Assembly: GCF_001746415.1 (NCBI RefSeq)
Contig: NZ_MEHJ01000001.1
Location: 3,679,001 to 3,743,000 of the forward strand
Length of the DNA: 64,000 bases
Origin: Streptomyces agglomeratus
GTDB taxonomy: Bacteria > Actinomycetota > Actinomycetes > Streptomycetales > Streptomycetaceae
Direction: 5' to 3'
This document shows, in pieces, positions 1-8,668 of this stretch. The notes under the pieces were generated by a model. It saw only the letters and a list, made by a program, of their open reading frames with translations, was not told the origin of the DNA and did not search any database. Within the stretch, counting starts at the first letter, position 1. Each line of letters starts with the position of its first letter. A program made the position numbers and the translations under genes.

Positions 1-143
1 CCGTCCTGGGAGGCGGCCCACGCCCGCTCGGCCTTACGCTGACCGGAGTCCCAGGGGCCTGCCGCGGCCACCGCACCGGCAGAGAGGGCGAGACCGGCGA
101 CAGCCGCGATCGCCGCGAGCTGCCACGTTTTGCGCTCCGGCAC
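1..143 (-). CDS. dacB: D-alanyl-D-alanine carboxypeptidase/endopeptidase (PBP4 family), N-terminal fragment
   Basis: Only the first 47 codons lie in the window. Reading leftward from GTG at 143, the product begins VPERKTWQL and continues into an Ala-rich hydrophobic stretch (about residues 9-30), then [19 protein letters not shown]. This resembles the membrane anchor or signal start of Streptomyces PBP4-type D-Ala-D-Ala carboxypeptidases, which sit outside the membrane and trim peptidoglycan stem peptides. A second in-frame GTG at 173 would add ten residues. The gene is divergent from ppa, the usual neighbour of this family in Streptomyces. No catalytic motif is inside the window, so the assignment rests on the N-terminus and context. 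Confidence 0.6.
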   Translation of the reverse strand, partial: MPERKTWQLAAIAAVAGLALSAGAVAAAGPWDSGQRKAERAWAASQD

Positions 144-320
144 CTCGGACCAGCCCCTTTCGCGATCACACACCTGCGTGAGGGACACTTAACCACTGCG
201 TGTTGCCGGGAGCATGACGCCCCGGCTCGTCCGGCCTACCGAACCGGCCGACGGTCCGGGGCTCGCCCCGGAAGGACGCAGCGCCATCCGGAGTTTGTGC
301 TGATCATGGAGGAACCACCC

Positions 321-815
321 GTGGAGTTCGACGTCACCATCGAGATTCCGAAGGGTTCGCGGAACAAGTACGAGGTGGACCACGAGACCGGCCGGATCCG
401 CCTGGACCGTCGACTCTTCACTTCCACGAGCTACCCGGCGGACTACGGCTTCGTCGAGAACACCCTCGGCGAGGACGGCGACCCGCTGGACGCGCTCGTA
501 CTGCTCGACGAGCCCACGTTCCCCGGCTGTGTCATCAAGTGCCGCGCGATCGGCATGTTCCGGATGACCGACGAGGCCGGCGGCGACGACAAGCTGCTGT
601 GCGTTCCGGCGTCTGACCCGCGCGTCGAGCACCTGCGCGACATCCACCACGTGTCGGAGTTCGACCGCCTCGAGATCCAGCACTTCTTCGAGGTCTACAA
701 GGACCTGGAGCCCGGCAAGTCCGTAGAGGGCGCCGACTGGGTCGGCCGCACCGAGGCCGAGGCCGAGGTCGAGGCTTCGTACAAGCGCCTCCAGGCGCAG
801 GGCGGCAGCCACTGA
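321..815 (+). CDS. ppa: Inorganic pyrophosphatase (family I)
   Basis: Family I soluble pyrophosphatase of 164 residues, hydrolysing PPi to phosphate and pulling biosynthetic reactions forward. The N-terminus reads [18 protein letters not shown], and the core has YPADYGFV followed by the acidic [10 protein letters not shown] motif that binds the catalytic metals. Further acidic residues ([21 protein letters not shown] region) match the family. I chose GTG at 321 because GGAGGAA at 308-314 sits six bases upstream; a longer reading from 297 would place this site inside the gene. The length is typical. Transcription probably ends at the 19-bp hairpin just downstream. Confidence 0.95.
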   Translation: MEFDVTIEIPKGSRNKYEVDHETGRIRLDRRLFTSTSYPADYGFVENTLGEDGDPLDALVLLDEPTFPGCVIKCRAIGMFRMTDEAGGDDKLLCVPASDPRVEHLRDIHHVSEFDRLEIQHFFEVYKDLEPGKSVEGADWVGRTEAEAEVEASYKRLQAQGGSH

Positions 816-840
816 CGAGCCCCTGGGCTTGACTGACATC

Positions 841-882
841 GCGGCGGGCGGTGCACCCCAATGGGGGTGCACCGCCCGCCGC
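841..882 (+). terminator. Strong hairpin terminator after ppa
   Basis: A perfect 19-bp inverted repeat (841-859 with 864-882) encloses an AATG loop. It starts 26 bases after the ppa stop codon and has no T-tract, as is common in Streptomyces. The next gene starts at 991. Confidence 0.8.
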
Positions 883-990
883 GTGTTGAGCGACGCGCAA
901 GGGGAAGGCGTCCGTCCGCATACTGGGCATGTCTGGCCATGGGTTGGGCATACGAACGTACTGGATCAAGGACTCGAAGCGAGGCAAGTA

Positions 991-2682
991 GTGGCGGAGC
1001 CGAAGCGCGGCGGCAGCGGGGCCGAGAGTGAGGGCCCCGAGGACCGCAAGCCGCAGTCGGACGAGGCGCGCAGCGCCTTCACTCCGCCGGCCGGGGTGGA
1101 GCAGCCGGAACCGCCCGAGGAGGACAGCCCCACCTCGGAGTTCGCCCTCCCGGAAGGGCTGACCACGGGCGAGCACCCCATCCCGCCGGAGGTCTCGGCC
1201 TTCGACACCCCGAGCACCTACAGCGCCCGCAACGCGCCGCCCGCCTTCACCCCGGCCCACGGGGTGCCCATGGTCCGGCTGACCAAGGAGGCTCCCTGGC
1301 AGGACCGGATGCGCACGCTGCTGCGCATGCCGGTGGGCGACCGGCCGGTGCCGGAGCCGGTGCAGCGGCACGACGAGGCGGGGCCCGCCGTGCCGCGCGT
1401 GCTGGACCTGACGCTGCGTATCGGCGAGCTGCTGCTCGCGGGCGGCGAGGGTGCCGAGGACGTCGAGGCCGCGATGTTCGGCGTGAGCCGGGCCTACGGG
1501 CTCGACCGCTGCGAGCCGAACGTCACCTTCACGCTGCTGTCCATCTCGTACCAGCCCTCACTGGTGGAGGACCCGGTCACGGCGAGCAGGACCGTACGCC
1601 GCCGGGGCACCGACTACACGCGGCTGGCGGCCGTCTACCACCTCATCGACGACATCACGTCGCCGGACACCGACGTCACGCTGGAAGAGGCGTACCGCAC
1701 CCTCGCGGAGATACGGCGCAACCGTCACCCGTACCCGGGCTGGGCGCTGACCGCGTCCAGCGGGCTGCTGGCGGGTGCGGCCTCGGTGCTGGTCGGCGGT
1801 GGTCCCGTGGTGTTCCTGGCCGCCGCGATCGGAGCGATGCTCGGCGACCGGCTGGCGTGGCTGTGCGCGGGGCGCGGACTGCCCGAGTTCTACCAGTTCG
1901 TGGTGGCGGCGATGCCGCCCGCCGCCATAGGAGTGGCCCTCACGCTGGCGCCCACGACGACGATGTGGGACGTGCGGCCCTCCGCGGTGATCACCGGTGG
2001 ACTCTTCGCGCTGCTGCCGGGGCGGGCCCTGGTGGCGGGGGTGCAGGACGGTCTGACCGGTTACTACATCACCGCGTCGGCGCGGCTGCTCGAAGTCATG
2101 TACTTCTTCATCGCCATCGTCATCGGCGTGCTGGTCGTGCTCTATCTGGGCGTGCAGCTGGACGCCGAGCTGCACGCGGCGACGTCCCTGGTGACCGTGG
2201 AGCGGCCGGTGACGCAGATCCTGGCGTCAATGCTGCTGTGCTTCGCCTTCGCGATCCTGCTCCAGCAGGAACGCAACACCGTGCTCATCGTGACGCTGAA
2301 CGGCGGAGTGGCGTGGATCGTGTACGGCGCGATGCACGACGTCGGCGAGATCTCCGCGGTCGCATCGACGGCTGTCGCGGCCGGGCTCGTGGGCCTCTTC
2401 GGGCAGCTGTTCTCGCGCTACCAGTACGCGTCGGCGCTGCCGTACGTCACGGCGGCGATCGGTCCGCTGCTGCCCGGTTCGTCGACGTACTTCGGACTGC
2501 TGGGCATCGCGCAGAACGATCTGAACCAGGGGCTCGCGTCCCTGTCGACGGCGGCGGCCCTGTCGCTGGCCATCGCCATCGGGGTGAATCTGGGTGGAGA
2601 GATCTCCCGGCTGTTCCTGAAGATGCCGGGGGCCGGCCGTGGGGCGAGCCGCCGCGCGGCCAAGCGGACGCGCGGCTTCTAG
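991..2682 (+). CDS. Threonine/serine exporter (ThrE) family membrane protein
   Basis: Protein of 563 residues. A Pro/Glu-rich, probably cytosolic, N-terminal region of about 125 residues precedes a conserved domain with LLLAGGEGAEDVEAAMFGVS, the DUF1212/ThrE signature. About ten hydrophobic segments follow from roughly residue 245. Family members export L-threonine and L-serine by proton exchange, but this specificity is inferred from the family only. GTG at 991 is chosen because GAGGCAAG lies just upstream and the earlier in-frame codons run through the ppa terminator. The gene is convergent with the DedA gene, 42 bases away, where a CCCGGG-rich region could act as a shared terminator. Confidence 0.8.
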   Translation: MAEPKRGGSGAESEGPEDRKPQSDEARSAFTPPAGVEQPEPPEEDSPTSEFALPEGLTTGEHPIPPEVSAFDTPSTYSARNAPPAFTPAHGVPMVRLTKEAPWQDRMRTLLRMPVGDRPVPEPVQRHDEAGPAVPRVLDLTLRIGELLLAGGEGAEDVEAAMFGVSRAYGLDRCEPNVTFTLLSISYQPSLVEDPVTASRTVRRRGTDYTRLAAVYHLIDDITSPDTDVTLEEAYRTLAEIRRNRHPYPGWALTASSGLLAGAASVLVGGGPVVFLAAAIGAMLGDRLAWLCAGRGLPEFYQFVVAAMPPAAIGVALTLAPTTTMWDVRPSAVITGGLFALLPGRALVAGVQDGLTGYYITASARLLEVMYFFIAIVIGVLVVLYLGVQLDAELHAATSLVTVERPVTQILASMLLCFAFAILLQQERNTVLIVTLNGGVAWIVYGAMHDVGEISAVASTAVAAGLVGLFGQLFSRYQYASALPYVTAAIGPLLPGSSTYFGLLGIAQNDLNQGLASLSTAAALSLAIAIGVNLGGEISRLFLKMPGAGRGASRRAAKRTRGF

Positions 2683-2724
2683 GGTCCGCCCGGGTCAGTA
2701 CCCGCCCGGGCCGGGCTGCCCGGG

Positions 2725-3420
2725 TCAGCGCTTGGCGTGGCGGCCGCGCGAGGAGGGGGGCGTGCCGTCGGCCTGGTCGCCTCCGGCGGCCGCGGCCTTC
2801 TTGTTCTTGCTGCGGGCACGCAGGTACTCGATGACGATCGGAAGGACCGAGATCAGGACGATCAGGATCAGGATCGCTTCGATGTTCTTGTGGACGAATT
2901 CGACCTTGCCGAGCGAGGCGCCGAGCAGCGTGACGCCCGCTCCCCACAGCACACCGCCGATGATGTTGAACGTGATGAACGAGCGGTAATTCATCCGGCT
3001 CACGCCGGCGATGATCGGCGTGAACGTACGGACGATCGGCACGAAGCGGGCCAGGACCAGCGACTTGGGGCCGTACTTCTCGAAGAAGTCGTGGGCCTTC
3101 TCGACGTTCTCCTGTTTGAAGAGTTTGGAGTCCGGGCGCTTGAACAGGGCCGGTCCGACCTTGCGGCCGAAGAGATAGCCGACCTGGTCACCGAGGATCG
3201 CCGCGATGACCACCAGGGTGCATACCAGCCACAGCGGGGTGTCCAGAACGCCCGTGGTCACCAGCAGGCCGGTGGTGAACAGCAGCGAGTCGCCCGGCAG
3301 GAAGAAGCCGATGAGCAGGCCGGACTCGGCGAAGACGATGACCAGCAGGCCGATCAGGCCGAACTGCTCCAGCAGATAGTCCGGATCCAGCCAGGTAGGT
3401 CCGAGCGCAAGCGTATTCAC
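2725..3420 (-). CDS. DedA family membrane protein
   Basis: Protein of 231 residues of the DedA/SNARE-associated family (VTT domain). Visible signatures are the FAESGLLIGFFLPGDSLLF segment near residue 30, the GDQVGYLFGRKVG region, and RFVPIVRTFTPIIAGVSRM, which carries the conserved arginines. Several hydrophobic segments are present, and the C-terminus is a basic, Ala-rich cytosolic tail. DedA proteins are linked to membrane homeostasis and lipid-carrier recycling; no specific substrate can be read from this sequence. It starts at GTG 3420 with AGGAG ten bases upstream, in its own transcription unit divergent from the UPF0145 gene. Confidence 0.85.
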   Translation of the reverse strand: MNTLALGPTWLDPDYLLEQFGLIGLLVIVFAESGLLIGFFLPGDSLLFTTGLLVTTGVLDTPLWLVCTLVVIAAILGDQVGYLFGRKVGPALFKRPDSKLFKQENVEKAHDFFEKYGPKSLVLARFVPIVRTFTPIIAGVSRMNYRSFITFNIIGGVLWGAGVTLLGASLGKVEFVHKNIEAILILIVLISVLPIVIEYLRARSKNKKAAAAGGDQADGTPPSSRGRHAKR

Positions 3421-3568
3421 GGGTACCGGGCTCCTGGGTGGGGTCGTCGTCTGCGGGTGTGCTGCCCAAAGCTATCAACGCCACCGGTGTGCTCCTGGTT
3501 CCAGTAGGCCCGAGGGGATGCGCAGGAGCCCGTCTGCGGTCAGGCTGTCCGGCAGGAGGTGGATGCGA

Positions 3569-3934
3569 ATGAGCATCGAGGATTACGGCGGCGGGCAGAA
3601 CACGCGGTCCGACGTACTGGTGGTCACCACCAACGACGCACCCGGCTACCGGGTGGAGCGCGTGATCGGTGAGGTGTTCGGCCTGACGGTGCGCTCACGG
3701 CACTTGGGCAGCCAGATCGGCGCGGGACTGAAGTCGATGATCGGCGGCGAGCTCAAAGGGCTCACCAAGACGCTGGTGGAGACCCGCAACCAGGCGATGG
3801 AGCGGCTCGTCGAGCAGGCCAGGGCGCGCGGCGCCAACGGTGTGCTGACGATGCGCTTCGACGTGACCGACGCGGCCGACGTGGGCACCGAGGTGTGCGC
3901 GTACGGCACGGCGGTCGTCCTCACCAAGGAGTGA
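3569..3934 (+). CDS. UPF0145 / YbjQ family protein
   Basis: Small soluble protein of 121 residues of the UPF0145 (YbjQ) family. The pattern is typical: VVTTNDAPGYRVERVIGEVFG at the N-terminus, a central MIGGELKGLTKTL segment, then ARGANGVLTMRFDV and a C-terminal strand GTEVCAYGTAVVL. Members form pentameric rings and have been described as putative heavy-metal-binding proteins, but the biological role is unknown. ATG at 3569 is preferred because AGGAGG (3554-3559) is nine bases upstream; ATG at 3563 would be too close. A large hairpin follows the stop. Confidence 0.85.
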   Translation: MSIEDYGGGQNTRSDVLVVTTNDAPGYRVERVIGEVFGLTVRSRHLGSQIGAGLKSMIGGELKGLTKTLVETRNQAMERLVEQARARGANGVLTMRFDVTDAADVGTEVCAYGTAVVLTKE

Positions 3935-3943
3935 CGGCGGGCC

Positions 3944-3988
3944 GGCCCGTGTACGGCTCCGGGGCGCCTGCGGAGCCGTACACGGGCC
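3944..3988 (+). terminator. Hairpin terminator downstream of the UPF0145 gene
   Basis: A perfect 18-bp inverted repeat (3944-3961 and 3971-3988) with a 9-nt loop starts ten bases after the stop. It lies between convergent genes and could also serve tipA from the other side. Confidence 0.75.
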
Positions 3989-4093
3989 GCCCGGAGCCCG
4001 TGCGTGGCGCCCTGAGCCCTTGAAGCTGCGCCCTCACCCGCGCCCACGACCGTGCCTGCCGTCCGAGCCGTCCCGAGCCGTCCGAGCCGTGCG

Positions 4094-4852
4094 CTACGCG
4101 TGGCGGGCGGCGTTCGCCAGGATCGCCTCGCGCAGGTAGGCCGCCAGGCCCGGCTTCGCCGCGTCGATCGAGGTGGTGAAGCGCTCGTCAACGACGTACA
4201 TCTCGGCGAGGCAGACGTGCATGTCGTAGCCGCAGTCGTAGTGGTTGCGGCTGATCAGGGCGCGGTGCTCCTCGGCGAGATCCATGGCCCGGACGGAACC
4301 GGGCGCGGCGCCGTCCTCCATGGCGGCGACCAGGCGGGCGGTGTTCTCCTCGCCCTCCGCCTTGATCCGCAGCCAGTCCTCCTTGGTGTACGACGCGGTC
4401 CTGCGCCGCGACTCCTTGTACGCCTCGCTGTCGCCCCAGCGCTGCTCGACTTCCTCGGCGTACTGCTCGGGGTCGTGGTCGCCGAAGACCTCGAACTTCT
4501 CTTCCGGGGTGAGTTTGATGCCCATCTTCCGTGCCTCCAAGGCGGTTTCGACGGCGGCGGCCATCTCCTGAAGTTTCGTGATCCGGGCGGACAGCAGCTC
4601 GTGCTGGCGCCGCAGGTGCTCCCGCGGGTCCACGCCCGGGTCGTCGAGGAGGGCCGCCACCTCGTCGAGCGGGAAGCCGAGCTCCCGGTAGAACAGGATC
4701 TGCTGCAACCGGTCGAGGTCGGCGTCGTCATAGCGCCGGTGGCCCGCGTGGCTGCGGCCGCTCGGGGAGAGCAGTCCGATCTCGTCGTAGTGGTGCAGCG
4801 TGCGCACCGTCACTCCGGCGAATCCGGCGACCTGTCCCACGGAGTAGCTCAT
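4094..4852 (-). CDS. tipA: MerR-family thiopeptide-responsive regulator TipA (TipAL with internal TipAS)
   Basis: Protein of 252 residues. Residues 1-70 are a MerR DNA-binding domain (VGQVAGFAGVTVRTLHHYDE), residues 75-108 a dimerising helix, and 110-252 a TipAS antibiotic-binding domain. Cys207 and Cys214 in HYDCGYDMHVC correspond to the cysteines of Streptomyces lividans TipA, where thiopeptides attach covalently. An internal ATG at 4525 (Met110) has GGAGG at a good distance, so the short TipAS form can also be made, as in S. lividans. The start at 4852 agrees with the family. The gene is preceded by a tipA-type promoter and divergent from glutamate decarboxylase. Its role is to sense thiopeptide-like compounds and activate its own promoter. 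Confidence 0.93.
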   Translation of the reverse strand: MSYSVGQVAGFAGVTVRTLHHYDEIGLLSPSGRSHAGHRRYDDADLDRLQQILFYRELGFPLDEVAALLDDPGVDPREHLRRQHELLSARITKLQEMAAAVETALEARKMGIKLTPEEKFEVFGDHDPEQYAEEVEQRWGDSEAYKESRRRTASYTKEDWLRIKAEGEENTARLVAAMEDGAAPGSVRAMDLAEEHRALISRNHYDCGYDMHVCLAEMYVVDERFTTSIDAAKPGLAAYLREAILANAARHA

Positions 4853-4895
4853 CGCTTCCGCTCCTTCTTCTTCTCGGTACGCACTCAGCCTCGGC

Positions 4896-4917
4896 CCTCA
4901 CGCCACGTGAGGTGCAA
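4896..4917 (-). promoter_or_regulatory. tipA autoregulated promoter with MerR-type dyad
   Basis: On the minus strand a TTGCAC -35-like hexamer (4917-4912) overlaps an inverted repeat, CCTCACG-N3-CGTGAGG (4896-4912). This matches the architecture of the known thiostrepton-inducible ptipA promoter, where TipAL binds the dyad in the spacer. It lies about 45-65 bases upstream of the tipA start and only about 60 bases from the start of the divergent decarboxylase gene, so TipAL could affect both. Confidence 0.75.
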
Positions 4918-4977
4918 GCCCCATTCCGCGAAGCGTTACGCCCCTTATGTGCAGCTATTGACCTTTATGGTGAGCCC

Positions 4978-6396
4978 ATGGCACTTCACCGAGGCGGTAC
5001 GGGCCCTGACAGCGAGCCGCACCGCAGGCTCGCCCTGAACCCCTTCTACGGCGCCGCCGACCCGGTCGGCGACATGGAGGCGGCCCCGCCGCGGCACCGC
5101 CTGCCCGAGGGACCCATGGCGCCCGCGACGGCGTACCAGCTCGTGCACGACGAGCTGATGCTCGACGGCAACTCCCGGCTCAACCTCGCCACCTTCGTGA
5201 CCACCTGGATGGAACCGCAGGCGGGTGCACTGATGGCCGAGTGCCGGGACAAGAACATGATCGACAAGGACGAGTATCCGCGCACCGCCGAGCTGGAGCG
5301 GCGCTGCGTGGCCATGCTGGCCGACCTGTGGAACGCCCCGGACCCCACGGCGGCCGTGGGGTGCTCGACCACCGGCTCCAGCGAGGCCTGCATGCTCGCC
5401 GGGATGGCGCTCAAGCGCCGGTGGGCCCTCAGAAACTCCGACCGGTACCCGGGCGCGGCCCGGCCGAACCTGGTGATGGGCGTGAACGTCCAGGTGTGCT
5501 GGGAGAAGTTCTGCACTTTCTGGGAGGTCGAGGCGCGCCAAGTCCCGATGGAGGGCGACCGGTTCCACCTCGATCCGCAGGCCGCCGCCGCCCTCTGCGA
5601 CGAGAACACCATCGGGGCGGTCGCCGTACTGGGCTCCACCTTTGACGGCTCGTACGAACCGGTGGCCGAGATCTGCGCCGCTCTGGACGACCTCCAGGAG
5701 CGCACGGGTCTCGATGTCCCGGTGCATGTGGACGGGGCCTCCGGCGCGATGGTCGCTCCCTTCCTCGACTCCGATCTGGTCTGGGACTTCCGGCTGCCGA
5801 GGGTCGCCTCCATCAACACCTCGGGGCACAAGTACGGCCTGGTCTATCCGGGAGTCGGCTGGGCGCTGTGGCGCTCGCCCGCCGAACTCCCGGAGGAACT
5901 GGTCTTCCGGGTCAACTACCTGGGCGGCGACATGCCGACCTTCGCCCTCAACTTCTCCCGGCCCGGTGCGCAGGTGGTCGCGCAGTACTACACCTTCCTC
6001 CGGCTCGGCAGGGACGGATACCGGGCTGTGCAGCAGGCGTCGAGGGACGTGGCGCGGGGGCTCGCGGAACGGGTCGAGGCCATGGGCGACTTCCGCCTCC
6101 TGTCGCGGGGCGATGAGCTGCCGGTGTTCGCCTTCACCACCGCCGACGACGTACGCGGCTTCGACGTCTTCGACGTGTCGCGGCGGCTGCGGGAGCGGGG
6201 GTGGCTGGTTCCGGCGTACACCTTTCCCGAGAACCGGCAGGATCTGGCCGTCCTGCGGATCGTCTGCCGCAACGGGTTCTCGGCGGATCTGGCGGCGCTG
6301 CTGGTGGAAAGCCTCGAGGAGGTGCTCCCCGAGCTGCGGGCACAGTCCCACCCCACGACCCGGGACGCGTCCGCCGCGACGTCGTTCCACCACTGA
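4978..6396 (+). CDS. gadB: Glutamate decarboxylase (PLP-dependent)
   Basis: Protein of 472 residues, fold type I PLP decarboxylase that converts L-glutamate to GABA and CO2, consuming a proton. It has the GCSTTGSSEACML phosphate-binding region (about 128-140), VHVDGASG with the PLP-ring Asp (about 249-256) and Lys285 in SGHKYGLVYPGVGW as the Schiff-base lysine. Length and the N-terminal LPEGPMAP and TTWMEPQA motifs match bacterial GadB closely. ATG at 4978 gives the usual family start. The stop is followed by a 16-bp tandem repeat shared with the end of the next gene. No antiporter gene lies alongside, so a role in acid resistance rather than GABA supply is uncertain. Confidence 0.92.
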   Translation: MALHRGGTGPDSEPHRRLALNPFYGAADPVGDMEAAPPRHRLPEGPMAPATAYQLVHDELMLDGNSRLNLATFVTTWMEPQAGALMAECRDKNMIDKDEYPRTAELERRCVAMLADLWNAPDPTAAVGCSTTGSSEACMLAGMALKRRWALRNSDRYPGAARPNLVMGVNVQVCWEKFCTFWEVEARQVPMEGDRFHLDPQAAAALCDENTIGAVAVLGSTFDGSYEPVAEICAALDDLQERTGLDVPVHVDGASGAMVAPFLDSDLVWDFRLPRVASINTSGHKYGLVYPGVGWALWRSPAELPEELVFRVNYLGGDMPTFALNFSRPGAQVVAQYYTFLRLGRDGYRAVQQASRDVARGLAERVEAMGDFRLLSRGDELPVFAFTTADDVRGFDVFDVSRRLRERGWLVPAYTFPENRQDLAVLRIVCRNGFSADLAALLVESLEEVLPELRAQSHPTTRDASAATSFHH

Positions 6397-6404
6397 CCGG
6401 CCGT

Positions 6405-6452
6405 GTCCGTCGTCGCAGGTGTCCGTCGCCGCAGGTGTCAGTCGTCGCAGGT
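6405..6452. repeat. Three tandem 16-bp repeats across the lipoprotein stop codon
   Basis: Units GTCCGTCGTCGCAGGT (6405-6420), GTCCGTCGCCGCAGGT (6421-6436) and GTCAGTCGTCGCAGGT (6437-6452) are adjacent. The third contains the last codons and stop of the convergent lipoprotein gene. Confidence 0.85.
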
Positions 6453-7664
6453 GCCCAGCGTGAAGGTGCTCCAGCGCACGCCGTCGGCGGATATCCGGTA
6501 CGTGCAGGGGTCGCCGGACACCAGCCGGCCCAGGGGGATCGTCGAGGCGTGGCCCGTCGCGGGGTCGGAGGACGTGACGTCGAACGTGCGGCCGCCGTCG
6601 ACGCTGGTGTAGTGACCCCTCTCCGCGCCCAGCAGCAGCGTGTCGCCTGCCCCGGGGACCAGTACGCCCGTCAGTGAGCGTGGTTCGCGGACCGCGCCCG
6701 TGGTCCATGTCCGCTCCCACGTGCGGCCGCCGTCCCTGCTGCGGTGGACGGCCCGCAACGGATTCTTCACCGCTTCACCGGCCGGCAGTTCTCCCGTCTC
6801 CGCCGCGTAGACCACGCCGTCGCCGACCGAGACCCGCACGTCCCAGCCGGGCTTCTTCGCCGGGCTGTCGAGCACGCTCGCCTGCCACGTCCGGCCGGCG
6901 TCACGCGACACCGCCACGGCCGGTCCTCCGGTCACCGGGTGCTTCCCGGAGACCCACCACGAGCCGTCGGGCTCGGCGTAGGCCGCCGGACTCAACAGCC
7001 CGGCAAGCGGGGGACGCTGCCCCAGCACGCGCAGCCTGCCGTCGTCGGGGGACATCACCAGGAGCTGGTCCTTCGCGCACGCCTCTCCGTCGGGAACGGT
7101 CGGGTACCCGCACAGCGTCGACAGCGCGGCGCCCTTCGCGATCGACCGCACAACCCCCTCGGGTCTCACCCCACGCGCCTGCCAGGAGCGCCCGCCGTCC
7201 GCCGTGAACCACGTGCGGAACCGGTGGTCCCCCACGCTCTCGTGCACCCACGCCCTCCCCGAGCCGAGCACCCTCAGGTCCGCCGACACTCCGTCCGTAC
7301 CGGAAGGGTCCGCCAAGGGCGCCTCGCGCAGGCGCCAGCTCCGAGCACCCTTGTCCCGCACCCCCACGTACTGGCGGCAGAACCCGTTCTCCGGCTGCCC
7401 CGTGTCCTGCACGCACTTGGCGAGCAGCGCGAAGCCGCTGCCGTCCGCCGCGAACCCCACCATGTGCGCCGATCCGGGCAGCTCACGCCCGGACGGAATC
7501 CTCGGCACAGGCACAGGCACAGGAACCGACTCCGGCACCGGCCCCGCCGCCGGCTTCGACGGCCCCGGTGGCTTCGCCGCGCCTCCGCCACCGCACCCCA
7601 GCAGCAGCATCAGCGCGACGAGGACGGCCCCCGCCGCCCCGAGCGGCGTGAATGGCTTGCGCAT
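6438..7664 (-). CDS. Secreted lipoprotein with BNR/Asp-box repeats
   Basis: Protein of 408 residues. A lipoprotein signal with lipobox LLLGC (Cys24) is followed by a Gly/Pro-rich linker containing a PVPVPVP run. At least four Asp-box motifs follow: TADGGRSWQ, SRDAGRTWQ, SRDGGRTWE and SVDGGRTFDV. Asp boxes mark beta-propeller folds such as sialidases and photosystem-assembly-like propellers, but no sialidase catalytic arginine triad or nucleophile is evident. It is therefore best called an extracellular, membrane-anchored beta-propeller of unknown ligand. It starts at ATG 7664 and stands alone between the gad gene and an ABC operon. Confidence 0.75.
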   Translation of the reverse strand: MRKPFTPLGAAGAVLVALMLLLGCGGGGAAKPPGPSKPAAGPVPESVPVPVPVPRIPSGRELPGSAHMVGFAADGSGFALLAKCVQDTGQPENGFCRQYVGVRDKGARSWRLREAPLADPSGTDGVSADLRVLGSGRAWVHESVGDHRFRTWFTADGGRSWQARGVRPEGVVRSIAKGAALSTLCGYPTVPDGEACAKDQLLVMSPDDGRLRVLGQRPPLAGLLSPAAYAEPDGSWWVSGKHPVTGGPAVAVSRDAGRTWQASVLDSPAKKPGWDVRVSVGDGVVYAAETGELPAGEAVKNPLRAVHRSRDGGRTWERTWTTGAVREPRSLTGVLVPGAGDTLLLGAERGHYTSVDGGRTFDVTSSDPATGHASTIPLGRLVSGDPCTYRISADGVRWSTFTLGTCDD

Positions 7665-7792
7665 GAGAAGTCCCCCGTCTCGCGGCCTGCGGTCCCGTTT
7701 CCGCGGCCCCGCCGTCCCCGGCGGGGCCGCTTCTCCTTCTGGTACACCGCTGACCGCGACCGGGTTCCCCTTCTCAGGCCATCGGTTTCCGT

Positions 7793-7864
7793 GGCTGTCT
7801 CATCGGCTGTCTCGTCAGCTGTCTCGTTGGCCGGCTCGTTGACCGGCTCGTTGACCGGTTCATG
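7793..7864. repeat. Six degenerate 12-bp tandem repeats
   Basis: Six units of the type GGCTGTCTCGTC / GACCGGCTCGTT run from 7793 to 7864, ending just beyond the stop of the ABC permease. They lie in the non-coding gap between the permease and the lipoprotein start and give no convincing hairpin. Confidence 0.8.
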
Positions 7865-7876
7865 TCCGTGGCTGTA

Positions 7877-8668
7877 TCAGTGGCTCAGCCGTCCGAACCG
7901 CCGTACCGCCAGCGGAAGAAACACCGCTACCAGCACCACCGGCCACACCACCGCCAGCAGCCCCGCGTGTTCAGCTGGCCAGGAGTTTCCGGCCACCGCC
8001 GGGTTGCCGAAGAGGTCCCGTGCCGCCGTGGCCGTCGCCGACAGCGGGTTCCACTGGACAATCACGCCGAGCCAGTCCGGCATGGAGTGCGGCGTCGCGA
8101 AGGCGTTGGACAGGAAGCCGACCGGCCAGACCAGGATCTGCACCGCCTGGACCATCTCCGGTTTGCCCGCGACCATCGCCAGCTGGATGCCGATCCACAG
8201 CATCGCGAAGCGAAGCAGCAGCAACAGCCCGACGGCGCCAAGGAATCCGAGTGGCCCGCCGTGCCAGCGCCAGCCGATCGCGTGACCGACCGCGATCATG
8301 ACCGCCAGGCCGGCGGCCGACTGGAGCATGTCCGCGACCGCGCGCCCCACCAGCACCGCCCCCGAGGTCATCGGCATCGAGCGGAACCGGTCGATGACCC
8401 CCTTGTTGAGATCCTGGGTGACCGCGAGCATCGTCGCTTCCAGGCCGAAGACCATGGTCAGCGCCAGCATGCCGGGCATCAGGAAGTCGACGTAGTTCCC
8501 CGGCACCCCCTTGCCGCCGCCGATCAGGAACCCGAACATCAGCAGCAGCATCACCGGGAACACCAAGCCGACGACCACCTGCACCGGCTGCCGTCCCCAG
8601 TGGGCGAGTTCACGCCGCGTCATGGTCCAGGAATCGGCGACCGCCCATCCGATCGTGCCCGCGCTCAT
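7877..8668 (-). CDS. ABC-2 type transporter permease (DrrB-like)
   Basis: Protein of 263 residues with about six hydrophobic segments, an ABC-2 membrane subunit. Typical features are [14 protein letters not shown] near the N-terminus, [15 protein letters not shown] in the first cytosolic loop and the PVGFLSNAF segment before the last helices. Such subunits pair with a DrrA-like ATPase to export drugs or lipophilic metabolites. The start ATG at 8668 overlaps the stop of the ATPase by four bases (ATGA), so the two are translationally coupled and probably form one exporter. No substrate can be predicted. Confidence 0.88.
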   Translation of the reverse strand: MSAGTIGWAVADSWTMTRRELAHWGRQPVQVVVGLVFPVMLLLMFGFLIGGGKGVPGNYVDFLMPGMLALTMVFGLEATMLAVTQDLNKGVIDRFRSMPMTSGAVLVGRAVADMLQSAAGLAVMIAVGHAIGWRWHGGPLGFLGAVGLLLLLRFAMLWIGIQLAMVAGKPEMVQAVQILVWPVGFLSNAFATPHSMPDWLGVIVQWNPLSATATAARDLFGNPAVAGNSWPAEHAGLLAVVWPVVLVAVFLPLAVRRFGRLSH

